Below, piece after piece: positions 44,418-52,671 of a stretch of 64,000 nucleotides of DNA. How positions within the stretch are numbered: position 1 is the stretch's first letter; each line of letters starts with the position of its first letter. A program made the position numbers and the translations under genes. The DNA is taken from NCBI RefSeq assembly GCF_003688625.1, contig NZ_RCWY01000003.1, positions 620,001-684,000 of the forward strand, in the 5' to 3' direction. Origin of the DNA: Sphingomonas sp. PP-CE-3A-406 (GTDB lineage: Bacteria; Pseudomonadota; Alphaproteobacteria; Sphingomonadales; Sphingomonadaceae). Under the pieces are notes generated by a model, which was not told the DNA's origin, ran no database searches, and saw nothing but the letters and a program-made list of their open reading frames with translations.

Positions 44418-44675
44418 ATGCAAGGGACCACCCAGACCGTCTCGCAGCACCGGCAGCTACCAGCCATCCCGGTATCGCCGCAGCTCACGCCGACCCAGAT
44501 CAAGGTGCTGCACGGCGTCCATTCCGGACTGCTCAACAAACAGATCGCGTACGACCTCGGCATCGCCGAGGCGACCGTGAAGGCGCACATGACCGCGCTG
44601 ATGCGCAAGCTGAACGTCCGCAACCGGACTCAGGTCGCGATCGTCGCGCACGGCCTGGTGTTGCACGCCGCCTGA
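44418..44675 (+). CDS. Stand-alone LuxR-type helix-turn-helix protein
   Basis: An 85-residue protein consisting almost only of a LuxR/GerE DNA-binding domain: LTPTQIKVLHGVHSGLLNKQ, IAYDLGIAEATVKAHMTALM and RKLNVRNRTQVAIVAHGL. There is no receiver or ligand-binding domain, and no such domain is encoded just upstream in another frame. The AGGAGGAGG at 44403-44411 touches ATG 44412 but is well spaced for ATG 44418, which decides the start. It lies 54 bases upstream of paralogue B on the same strand and probably influences that gene. The absence of a sensory domain is odd; it may act constitutively or through a partner. Confidence 0.85.
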   Translation: MQGTTQTVSQHRQLPAIPVSPQLTPTQIKVLHGVHSGLLNKQIAYDLGIAEATVKAHMTALMRKLNVRNRTQVAIVAHGLVLHAA

Positions 44676-44729
44676 ACGTTCGGCTCGCGAGCGATCGACG
44701 GGCACACTGCATTTACGGGGAGACGGACG

Positions 44730-47729
44730 ATGGACGCGAGATGGCTGCTTGGCGCCGCGGTGCTACTGCTTTCGACGCCGGTCTCGGCGAAGACGACCTC
44801 GGTCTACCTAACCGCTCCCGCCGATCCGCGCGCGATCACCGTCAAGGGCGTCGGCGATGGCCGCGCCGACGACAGCGTCGCGCTCCAGCAGGCGATCGAT
44901 GCCGCCGCAGCCGGGGGGCATGGCGGGGTCGTGTTCCTGCCGTCCGGGCGCTACCGGATCAGCCGGACGATCTTCGTCCGCTCCGCCGTCCGGATCTTCG
45001 GCGTCGGTCCGACCCGCCCTGAAATCGTGCTCGGCGACAACAGCGCGGGCTATGCGTCGGGCGTCGCGGCGATGGTCGCGTTCACCGGCGAGGACCAGTA
45101 CCGCGTCGGCAAGGCGCCGGTCCCGCCGCGCACCAGCGTGCCGTTCGACCCCGCGATCTTCGACGCGACCTCGAGCACCTTCTATTCCGCATTGTCGAAC
45201 GTCGATTTCCGGATCGGCTCGGGCAATGCCGGCGCGGTCGCGGTGCGGTTCCGCGTCGCGCAGCACGGCTATCTGCGGCACGTCGATTTCCATATCGGCT
45301 CGGGCCTTGCAGGGGTCTATCAGGCGGGCAACGAGTTCGAGGATCTGAAGTTCTTCGGCGGCCGCTACGGCATCCTGTCGGAGAAGACGTCGCCCGCGTG
45401 GCAGTTCACGCTGATCGACTCCGACTTTCAGGGCCAGCGCGACGCCGCGATCCGCGAGCACGAGGTCGACCTGACCCTGGTCAACGTTGCGATCCGCGAC
45501 ACGCCCGTCGGGATCGAGATCGATCGCGGCTATTCGGATTCGCTGTACGGCAAGGACGTCCGCTTCGAGAACGTCGCAAAGGCGGGCGTCGTCGTGTCGA
45601 ACGAAAGCAGCGTCTTCACGCAGATCGGGTTCGACAATGCAGTGGCGGTAAACACGCCGACGTTCGTGCGGTTTCGCGACAGCGGCAAGACCGTCGCCGG
45701 GGCAGGGGCACGCTACCGGGTCAGTGATTTCTCCTACGGCCTGAAGCTCGCCGGGCTCGGCCAGATCGGTGCCTATGCGACCGATATCGTCATGGCGCCG
45801 CTCGCGCGCCTGCCCGAGCGACGCAAGCCGGCGATCGCCGCGCTGCCGCCGGTGCGCGACTGGGCGAACGCGCACGATCTGGGCGTGAAGGGTGACGACA
45901 CGACCGATGACACCGCGGCGTTGCAGCGCGCGATCGACACGCACCGCGTGGTGTATCTGCCGGTCGGTCGCTACCGCGTCACCGACACGATCAGGCTGCG
46001 GCCCGACAGCGTGCTGATCGCGCTGCATCCGAGCCTCACGCATCTCTATCTGCCCGACGAAACGCCCGCCTATATGGGCGTCGGCGGGCCGAAGGCGCTG
46101 CTGCAAAGCGCCAAGGGCGGCAACGCGATCGTCTCCGGCCTCGGTCTGTGGACCGGCGGCGTGAACCCGCGCGCGACCGCGCTGCTGTGGAAGGCCGGCG
46201 AGGCGTCGATGGTCAACGACGTCAAGATCCAGGGCGGCGGCGGCACGGTGCTGACCAAGGGCAGCCCGATCGGCTTCGGCGATCAGCGCGCGCGCTTCGA
46301 CGGCCAATATCCGAGCATCTGGGTCACCGATGGTGGCGGCGGCACCTTCGCTGCCCTGTGGTCGCCGAACACGCTCGCTTCGGCCGGGTTCCACGTCTCG
46401 AACACCAAGACGCCGGGCCATGTCTACGAGCTGTCGGCCGAGCATCATTACCGCGCGGAAATCGTCCTTGATCATGTCGAGAACTGGGAGTTCCTGGCGC
46501 CGCAGACCGAGCAGGAGGTGCGCGACGGCGTCAACGCGATCTCGACCGAGATCCGCAACTCGCGCAACATCCTGTTCGCCAATTATCACGGCTACCGAGT
46601 CACGCGCTCGATCAAACCGATGGACGCGGCGGTGAAGCTTTATAATTCGGGCGATATCCGCTTCCGCAACGTCCATGTGAACGCCGAGAGCGGGTTCGCG
46701 AGCTGCGATGCGAAGGGCTGCGGCACCTATCTGCGCGCGAGCAAATTCCCGTTCGAGAACAGCATCAAGGACATGACCCGCCAGCAGGAGGTCCGCGAAC
46801 TCGAATTCGCCAAGCTCGACGTTTCGCCTGCGCCGACCGTCGCCGCGACGGCATCGGCGGTGCCGGTATCGCCGGGCGTCGAGAAGCTCGCCGAGGGCTT
46901 CTATTCGATCGCCGGCGGCGCGGTCGATGCCAAGGGCAAATTGTACTTCATCGATCGCCAGTTCCAGCGAATTCACGGCTGGTCGAAGGCGGAGGGCCTG
47001 TCGATCGTCGCGGAGGCGCCGCTCGATGCGGTCAATCTGGCGGTGGATCGTTCGGGCAACCTGCTCGTGTTGTCCTCGGCGGGCCGCGACGGCACCGTGT
47101 ACAGCATCGATCCGGCAAAGCCCGCGGAGGTTAAGGTGATCCCGCCGACGCCGGTCCGCGCGCGCCGCGACGCCGCGACGGTGCTGCCCGTCAACGTGTG
47201 GGCGAACGGCGAGTTTGCCGACCGGATCGATCCGACGACCTACCAGTTCCCGACGATGACCGACTTCTTCACGACCAAGATGGCCGAGGCCAAGCCGCAG
47301 GAATATGTCTCGCCCGACGGATCGCTGGCGTTGCCCGCGTTCCGCGTGTGGAACCAGGGGCCGGACGATCATCAGGGTTGGCGCTGGTCGGATACGCTCG
47401 ACGCGAACGGCTTCGTTGCCGCCAAGCCCGGCGAGCGCGTCGTGCTTACGAACGCCTCCGAAGGGCGGACCTATTCGGGCCTCGTCGGCGATCAGGGCCG
47501 CGTCACCGATCTCAAGATCGTCGCCGATCGTGGCGGCGAGAGCGTCGCGCGCGATGCCGCCGGCAATCTCTACGTCGCGAACGGGCAGGTGTTCGTCTAC
47601 GATCCCGCCGGCACGCTGCTGCGCCGGATCGATGTTCCCGAACGGCCGCTCCAGCTCGTGATCGGCGGGGCCGACGGGCGCACGCTCTTCATCCTCGCGC
47701 ACCACGCGCTGTACGGCGTCTCACTCTGA
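44730..47729 (+). CDS. Secreted tandem beta-helix (GH55/pectate-lyase-3-like) protein with SMP-30/gluconolactonase-like propeller, paralogue B
   Basis: A 999-residue close paralogue of the protein at 38326-41382, matching it almost block for block. It has a signal peptide (MDARWLLGAAVLLLSTPVSA). The first helix domain opens with GDGRADDSVALQQAIDAA and the second near residue 388 with GDDTTDDTAALQRAID. The propeller starts around residue 720 with GGAVDAKGKLYFIDRQFQRI and ends PLQLVIGGADGRTLFILAHH. Shared blocks such as FENVAKAG, LWVTDGGGGTF/IWVTDGGGGTF and VNAESGF indicate duplication rather than convergence. It lacks the Pro-rich insert after residue 150 that paralogue A carries. Likely exported glycan/lactone-acting enzyme; the true substrate is unknown. 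Confidence 0.82.
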   Translation: MDARWLLGAAVLLLSTPVSAKTTSVYLTAPADPRAITVKGVGDGRADDSVALQQAIDAAAAGGHGGVVFLPSGRYRISRTIFVRSAVRIFGVGPTRPEIVLGDNSAGYASGVAAMVAFTGEDQYRVGKAPVPPRTSVPFDPAIFDATSSTFYSALSNVDFRIGSGNAGAVAVRFRVAQHGYLRHVDFHIGSGLAGVYQAGNEFEDLKFFGGRYGILSEKTSPAWQFTLIDSDFQGQRDAAIREHEVDLTLVNVAIRDTPVGIEIDRGYSDSLYGKDVRFENVAKAGVVVSNESSVFTQIGFDNAVAVNTPTFVRFRDSGKTVAGAGARYRVSDFSYGLKLAGLGQIGAYATDIVMAPLARLPERRKPAIAALPPVRDWANAHDLGVKGDDTTDDTAALQRAIDTHRVVYLPVGRYRVTDTIRLRPDSVLIALHPSLTHLYLPDETPAYMGVGGPKALLQSAKGGNAIVSGLGLWTGGVNPRATALLWKAGEASMVNDVKIQGGGGTVLTKGSPIGFGDQRARFDGQYPSIWVTDGGGGTFAALWSPNTLASAGFHVSNTKTPGHVYELSAEHHYRAEIVLDHVENWEFLAPQTEQEVRDGVNAISTEIRNSRNILFANYHGYRVTRSIKPMDAAVKLYNSGDIRFRNVHVNAESGFASCDAKGCGTYLRASKFPFENSIKDMTRQQEVRELEFAKLDVSPAPTVAATASAVPVSPGVEKLAEGFYSIAGGAVDAKGKLYFIDRQFQRIHGWSKAEGLSIVAEAPLDAVNLAVDRSGNLLVLSSAGRDGTVYSIDPAKPAEVKVIPPTPVRARRDAATVLPVNVWANGEFADRIDPTTYQFPTMTDFFTTKMAEAKPQEYVSPDGSLALPAFRVWNQGPDDHQGWRWSDTLDANGFVAAKPGERVVLTNASEGRTYSGLVGDQGRVTDLKIVADRGGESVARDAAGNLYVANGQVFVYDPAGTLLRRIDVPERPLQLVIGGADGRTLFILAHHALYGVSL

Positions 47730-49118
47730 CGGCACGCGCGGGAAGCGCAGGATGAGCGTGGTGCCGCGCTCGACGTCGCCGAAGCCGATCGTCGCGTTCA
47801 ACCGGGCTGCAGCCGAGCGGACGATGGCGAGGCCGAGCCCGCTTCCTTCCGGGCTCGCGCCGCCGCCGAGACGCACGAACCGGTCGAACACCGTGTCGCG
47901 GCAGGCGGGCGGGATACCGGGGCCGTCGTCCGCGACGACGACCGCGGTGTCCGATGCCGACGTTACCAGCTTGACCGAGACCGTGCCGCCGACCGCGTTG
48001 TAGCGGATTCCGTTGTCGATCAGGTTCGACAGGATCTCGAAGATCAGCGTGCGGTGGCCCGAGACGATGTGACGCGCGTCGTCTTCGCTATCGAGCGTCA
48101 GGTCGACGCCGGCCTCGATCGCCTGGTTGATCCGGCGGGTGATGACGGCGGCGACGACCTCATGCAGGTCGACCGCCTCGAGTGGCGCGGACACCCCGGC
48201 CTCCTCGGCGCGCGCCAACGCCAGCAACTGCGTCACCAGGCGTTCGAGGCGCACCACCGCGTCGGCGATCTCGTCGAGCGCGACGCTGCGTTCGGGGCCC
48301 GAGCCGCGGCGGGCAAGTGCGACCTGGACCTTCAGCACCGACAGGGGCGTACGCATCTGGTGCGAGGCGTCGGCGGTGAACCGGCGGACGCCGACGGTCG
48401 CGGTGTCGAGCTGCGCCAGGAGTCGGTCGAACGCACCGGCGAGTGGGCGCAGCTCGCGGGGCAGGGGACCCGTGTCGAGCGGGGAGAAATCGGGACGAGC
48501 CCGTTCGTCTCGCGCCTCGATCGCGCCGCGGAGGCGGGCGAGCGGGCGGAGACTCCAGCCTAGCGCGGGTCGCAGCAACAGCGCGGCGGCGCCGACGAGA
48601 ACGCATTCGCCGATCAGCAGCGCGAGCATCAGCCGGCGGGTGAGTGCGCCGCGGTTGTCGAGCGTCTCGGCGATCTGGACGATCACGGGCGTGTCGATCC
48701 GGGGGAGCGAGCGACGGACTTCGGCGATGCGGATCTGCTGGCCGCGGTAGCGCGCGAAGCGATAGCGCGGCACGTCGATGTCGAGCGTCGCGGGATCGGG
48801 CGCGGGCAGGTCGGCATAACCGGTGAGTAGAACCGAGCCGACGGCGACGCGGTAATAGACGTTGTCGCGTTCGGTATTCTCCAGCATCCCGAACGCGGCG
48901 GAGGGAAGATCGAGCGTCACCTCGCCGCGTTCGACCTGCACCGTCTCGGCGATCGCGCCGAGCGCACCGCCGAGCACGCGATCGTTGGTGCGGCGGACGA
49001 CGTCGGCGATCAGCGTCGCGCCGACCACGCCGATCAGGATCGCCGCCGCCAGCAACGGCCCGAGCACCGCGACCAGCAGGCGCGTGCGTAGCGCGGGAGT
49101 CCGCGTCTCAGTCGGCAT
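47721..49118 (-). CDS. tctE: Sensor histidine kinase, TctE-like
   Basis: A 465-residue membrane kinase. The N-terminal sensor is flanked by two helices (LVAVLGPLLAAAILIGVVGA and LMLALLIGECVLVGAAALLL) and resembles the 2CSK_N domain of TctE (YYRVAVGSVLLTGYADLPAP). After a HAMP-like region comes the H-box TADASHQMRTPLSVLKVQVA with His253, the N-box LSNLIDNGIRYN and the G-boxes DDGPGIPP and GSGLGLAIV. TctE senses tricarboxylates. ATG 49118 lies inside the regulator gene (11-base overlap), making them an operon. The 3' end overlaps paralogue B by 9 bases tail to tail. Confidence 0.88.
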   Translation of the reverse strand: MPTETRTPALRTRLLVAVLGPLLAAAILIGVVGATLIADVVRRTNDRVLGGALGAIAETVQVERGEVTLDLPSAAFGMLENTERDNVYYRVAVGSVLLTGYADLPAPDPATLDIDVPRYRFARYRGQQIRIAEVRRSLPRIDTPVIVQIAETLDNRGALTRRLMLALLIGECVLVGAAALLLRPALGWSLRPLARLRGAIEARDERARPDFSPLDTGPLPRELRPLAGAFDRLLAQLDTATVGVRRFTADASHQMRTPLSVLKVQVALARRGSGPERSVALDEIADAVVRLERLVTQLLALARAEEAGVSAPLEAVDLHEVVAAVITRRINQAIEAGVDLTLDSEDDARHIVSGHRTLIFEILSNLIDNGIRYNAVGGTVSVKLVTSASDTAVVVADDGPGIPPACRDTVFDRFVRLGGGASPEGSGLGLAIVRSAAARLNATIGFGDVERGTTLILRFPRVPSE

Positions 49119-49773
49119 CGAGCATATAGCCGACCCCGCGGACGGTGCGGATACCGGGGCCGTCGGGGGCAAGCTTGGTCCTCAGGCGGGTGACGTGGAC
49201 TTCGATCGCGTTGTCGCCGACCGGCTCGTCGAACCCGAACACCTCCCCGATCAGCAGCGCGCGCGGGACGACTCGGCCTGCACGCGTTGCCAGCGTCTCC
49301 AGCACCGCACGCTCGCGCCGACGCAGGTCGAGCGCACGGCCGGCGATGTCCGCGTCGCCGGTCGAGCGGTTGATCGTCAGCGTACCGACGCTGAGCACCG
49401 GCAGCGGATCACCGCCGCGCCGCCGGCCCAGCGCCCGGACCCGCGCCTCCAGTTCCTCGGGCTCGAACGGTTTGCGTAGATAATCGTCGGCACCAAGGTC
49501 GAGCCCGCGCACCCGGTCGTCGAGCGCATCGCGGGCGGTGAGCATCAGCACTGGCACGCGCTCGCCGCGACGGCGCAGCGTTTCGAGCACCGAAAAGCCG
49601 TCGATCCCGGGCAGCCCGACGTCGAGGATCACAAGCGCATAGGGCTCGCCGGCGACCACCGACAACGCCTCCTCACCGGTCACGACGTGATCGACCGCGT
49701 TGCCGCCTGCGCGCAACAATGCCCCGATACTGCGCGCGAGCGCGGCGTCGTCCTCGATCAGCAGGATGCGCAA
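49108..49773 (-). CDS. tctD: OmpR-family response regulator, TctD-like
   Basis: A 221-residue regulator. The receiver has Asp51 as the phospho-acceptor in ALVILDVGLPGIDG, the acidic pair in IEDD, and Lys in the LGADDYLRKPFEPEEL loop. The C-terminal winged helix has RRRERAVLETLATRAGRVVP and IEVHVTRLRTKLAPDG, then IRTVRGVGYML. It is the first gene of the tctDE operon and divergent from the solute-binding protein gene with about 110 bases between, the expected arrangement for a regulator controlling the transport genes. Confidence 0.9.
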   Translation of the reverse strand: MRILLIEDDAALARSIGALLRAGGNAVDHVVTGEEALSVVAGEPYALVILDVGLPGIDGFSVLETLRRRGERVPVLMLTARDALDDRVRGLDLGADDYLRKPFEPEELEARVRALGRRRGGDPLPVLSVGTLTINRSTGDADIAGRALDLRRRERAVLETLATRAGRVVPRALLIGEVFGFDEPVGDNAIEVHVTRLRTKLAPDGPGIRTVRGVGYMLDAD

Positions 49774-49883
49774 AACGGTTCATCCCTCGCCCGATCGGCG
49801 TGAAAGGTTGGTGACAGGTTCGGTTCGTACTCCACGACTGCAGTCTATCCGAACAGCGAGGCGGAAGGCGAGGAGAGGTGATT

Positions 49884-50969
49884 ATGGCCCATATATTTCT
49901 GAGGATCGCGCTGCTCACCGGCCTCGTCGCGTCCGCCGTTCCCGCCGTCGCGCAGCGTCCGACCGGTTACCCGCGCTCCTACGACCAGTTGATCTCCGAC
50001 GCGCGCGCCGAACGCCAGGTGCGGATCTATGGCAATGCCGACCGCGCCGAATTGCTGCCGGTGGTCGCCGCGTTCCGCAAGCGCTACCCCGGCGTGACCG
50101 TGCTCTACGCGGATCTCGGCTCGACCGAGATGTACCGCCGCTTCGTCACCGAGACGCGCACGCACCGGATGTCCGCCGATCTGGTCTGGTCGTCGGCGAT
50201 GGATCTTCAGGTGAAGCTGATCAACGATGGCTTCGCGCAAGGCTATGCCAGCCCCGAGAAGCCCGCTTTGCCGCCGGTATCGGTGTGGAAGAACATGGGC
50301 TTCGGCGTCACCGCCGAGCCGATCGGGATCGTCTACAACAAGCGTCTGATCCCCGCCGCGCGCGTGCCGCGCACGCATGCCGCGCTCGAGGCGATGCTGC
50401 GGCAGAACCCGCGTGCCTTCACCGGCAAGGTGACCACGTTCGACCCCGCGCGCTCGAACGTCGGCTATCTGTATCTGACGCAGGACATGGCGACGACGCG
50501 CGATACGCGGTCGCTGCTGGAGGCGATCGCCGCCACCAGGCCGGTCCTGTCGCTGACCACCGGGCCGATGCTGCGCGGCGTCGCCGAGGGGCGGCAGGCG
50601 ATCGCGTACAACGTCATCGGCTCCTACGCGCTGGAACTCGCGCGCACCGATCCGCGGCTCGGCGTGGCGTTTCTCCAGGATTATACGCTCGTCACCTCGC
50701 GGATCGCGTTCATCGCGCGCGAGGCGGCGCATCCTGCCGCGGCCAAGCTGTTCCTCGATTTCCTGCTGTCGCGCGAGGGCCAGTCGCTGCTCGCCAAGCG
50801 CAGCCTGTGGCCGGTTCGCACCGACGTCCCCGCCCGCCGTCTTCCCGCAGCCCAGGCGCGACCGATCCGCGTGGGGCCACAACTTCTCGTCAACCTCGAC
50901 CGCGTCAAGCGCCAGCGTTTCCTGCGCGACTGGACCGCGATTCTCGCCACCGGAGCCAAAGCCCCATGA
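49884..50969 (+). CDS. Periplasmic solute-binding protein (ferric-iron-type, ABC/tripartite-like fold)
   Basis: A 361-residue exported binding protein. The signal peptide (MAHIFLRIALLTGLVASAVPAVAQ) is followed by VRIYGNADRAELLPVVAAF, YPGVTVLYADLGSTEMYRRF and ADLVWSSAMDLQVKLINDG, the pattern of the iron/sulfate-type extracellular binding proteins. GIVYNKRL and FLDFLLSREGQSLLAKR are typical later blocks. ATG 49884 has AGGAGAGG at good spacing; the GTG at 49878 overlaps that site. No ABC permease or ATPase gene is nearby; instead a porin gene overlaps its stop (ATGA). It may deliver ligand to the TctE sensor rather than to a transporter, which is inference. Confidence 0.85.
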   Translation: MAHIFLRIALLTGLVASAVPAVAQRPTGYPRSYDQLISDARAERQVRIYGNADRAELLPVVAAFRKRYPGVTVLYADLGSTEMYRRFVTETRTHRMSADLVWSSAMDLQVKLINDGFAQGYASPEKPALPPVSVWKNMGFGVTAEPIGIVYNKRLIPAARVPRTHAALEAMLRQNPRAFTGKVTTFDPARSNVGYLYLTQDMATTRDTRSLLEAIAATRPVLSLTTGPMLRGVAEGRQAIAYNVIGSYALELARTDPRLGVAFLQDYTLVTSRIAFIAREAAHPAAAKLFLDFLLSREGQSLLAKRSLWPVRTDVPARRLPAAQARPIRVGPQLLVNLDRVKRQRFLRDWTAILATGAKAP

Positions 50970-52453
50970 TCCTCTTCCGTACCGGCTGCGCCGCACTCGC
51001 GCTGATCGCCGCCACCCCCGCGCTCGCGCAGACCCCGAGCGATGCCGATCTCGGTGCGCTGGTGCGCGCGCAGGCCGCCGAGATCGCCGCGCTGAAGTCG
51101 CGGCTCGATCGCTTGGAGAATGCCACCGCCGTTGCGCAGGCCGCCGCGCCGGTCGCTCCGCCACAAGCAGTCGCGCCTCCACAGGCTGTGGCGCAGAACA
51201 CCGAACCGCGTCGCACGGTGCCGTTCGCGCCGCAGCTCGCCCCTCCCGGCCCCGCCGATCGCAGCGTCGCGCAGGCGGTTGCCGCACGCGACAATCCGTC
51301 GGGCGTGACCACCGAATGGGGTGCGGGCCTCCCGGTCTTCCACTCCGCGGACGGCGTCTACACGTTCAAGCCGCGCGGTCGCATCCTGACTGACGTCAGC
51401 TCGAGCTTCGGCTCGAAATACGACGGCCGCAACATCACCACGACGGGTATGCGCGCGCTGCGCCTTGGCCTCGAAGGCGGCGTCGGCACGCATTTCTTCT
51501 ACCAGTTCGAGAGCGACTTTTCGGAGAACGAGGTCGACGTCGTCACCGCGTTCGTCGGCTGGCGCAACAAGATCAAGCCGGGCCTCGACTACGACGTTCG
51601 CGCCGGCCACCTGTTCAACGATCGCGGTTTCGAAGGCTCGACAGGCTCGGATTCGACGCCGTTCCTCGAGCGCACCACGGTCGCCACCGCAATCATTCCA
51701 CAGCGCGGCTTCTACGGGATCGGCGTGATGCCGCGCGTGTTCTGGAAGACCGGCCACGCCTCGCTGACGGTCACCGGCGACCGGATCGACGGCACGCAGA
51801 CCGTCGGCGACAGCCGCACGGTGCTCGGCCGCGCACACTGGAACCCGATCAAGTCCGATACCGGCGTGCTCCATCTCGGTGTCTGGGGCTTCGACGAGTC
51901 GCTGTCGTCGGTTGCCGGCACGCTGACGCGCAACACGGTTATCGGCGGCCGCTTCAACGGTGCGCTCCGCGTGTCGACCGGGCCGCTGATCGGCGGCACG
52001 GGCACGACCGGCTACGGTGTGGAGCTCGGCGGCTATCGCGGGCCGTTGTGGGTGATGGGCGAGGCGGGCCGCCGCAACGCACGGCTCGACGGCGGGCGTC
52101 CCGATTTCGTCAGCAAGGCGTGGAGCGTCTCGGCCGGTCTGTTCCTGACCGGCGACCTGCCGCCGTACAACCCGCGGCTCGGCAGCTTCGGCCAGCCCAA
52201 GGTGCTGAAGCCAACGTTCGACGGCGGAGTCGGCGCGATCGAACTCACCGCGCGCTACGAAAGCCTCGATTTCGACAATCTGCTGACCGGCGGCGATGGC
52301 TGGGCGGCGACCGTCGGGGTCAACTGGTATTTGAACTCCTTCACCCGTTTCCAGGTGAACGCGATCCAGTGGAACACCGACAACCGCGCCGGCGACTATG
52401 TCGGCAACGACAGCGGTCAGACGGTGAGCGCGCGTGTCGGGGTTACGTTCTGA
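50966..52453 (+). CDS. Phosphate-selective-type porin (OprO/OprP-like)
   Basis: A 495-residue outer-membrane porin. A signal peptide (ending PALAQ) is followed by a short coiled coil (LVRAQAAEIAALKSRLDRLE), a Pro/Ala-rich linker, and a beta-barrel with GVYTFKPRGRILTDVSSSFG, RALRLGLEGGVGTHFFYQFE and LELGGYRGPLWVMGE-like strands (reads VELGGYRGPLWVMGE). The barrel ends in GQTVSARVGVTF with the terminal Phe. The family forms trimeric anion-selective pores. Coupled to the binding protein and followed by a citrate carrier, it probably admits tricarboxylates or other anions, not necessarily phosphate. Confidence 0.87.
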   Translation: MILFRTGCAALALIAATPALAQTPSDADLGALVRAQAAEIAALKSRLDRLENATAVAQAAAPVAPPQAVAPPQAVAQNTEPRRTVPFAPQLAPPGPADRSVAQAVAARDNPSGVTTEWGAGLPVFHSADGVYTFKPRGRILTDVSSSFGSKYDGRNITTTGMRALRLGLEGGVGTHFFYQFESDFSENEVDVVTAFVGWRNKIKPGLDYDVRAGHLFNDRGFEGSTGSDSTPFLERTTVATAIIPQRGFYGIGVMPRVFWKTGHASLTVTGDRIDGTQTVGDSRTVLGRAHWNPIKSDTGVLHLGVWGFDESLSSVAGTLTRNTVIGGRFNGALRVSTGPLIGGTGTTGYGVELGGYRGPLWVMGEAGRRNARLDGGRPDFVSKAWSVSAGLFLTGDLPPYNPRLGSFGQPKVLKPTFDGGVGAIELTARYESLDFDNLLTGGDGWAATVGVNWYLNSFTRFQVNAIQWNTDNRAGDYVGNDSGQTVSARVGVTF

Positions 52454-52501
52454 TGCTGGCTGCTGGTCCTGTTTTTGGCGCTGCAAGCAGTATCCCGCCT
52501 C

Positions 52502-52586
52502 CCGTCATCCTGACGAAAGTCAGGACCCAGGGTTACAGGGTGCAGCGCTGCGTGGCTCTGGGTCCTGACTTTCGTCAGGATGACGG
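52502..52586. repeat. Intergenic palindromic repeat, type C (perfect 29-base arms)
   Basis: Arms at 52502-52530 and 52558-52586 are exact reverse complements over 29 bases with a 27-base loop. Each arm contains the nested palindrome CCTGACGAAAGTCAGG. It lies between the porin and CitMHS genes. The sequence is unrelated to the type A and B elements but has the same nested-hairpin design. Confidence 0.95.
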
Positions 52587-52671
52587 AGTGTTCGTGGCGG
52601 CCCCCGCGACGGTAACTGCGGCGATGCCTGCCACCACCCCCCCTATTCACGCCCTTTCCTAGGACGAAGCG

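Noticed and set aside
44808..47705. A 965-codon open frame opposite paralogue B
   Set aside because: Similar shadow composition to the frame opposite paralogue A; the opposite strand has the recognisable protein.
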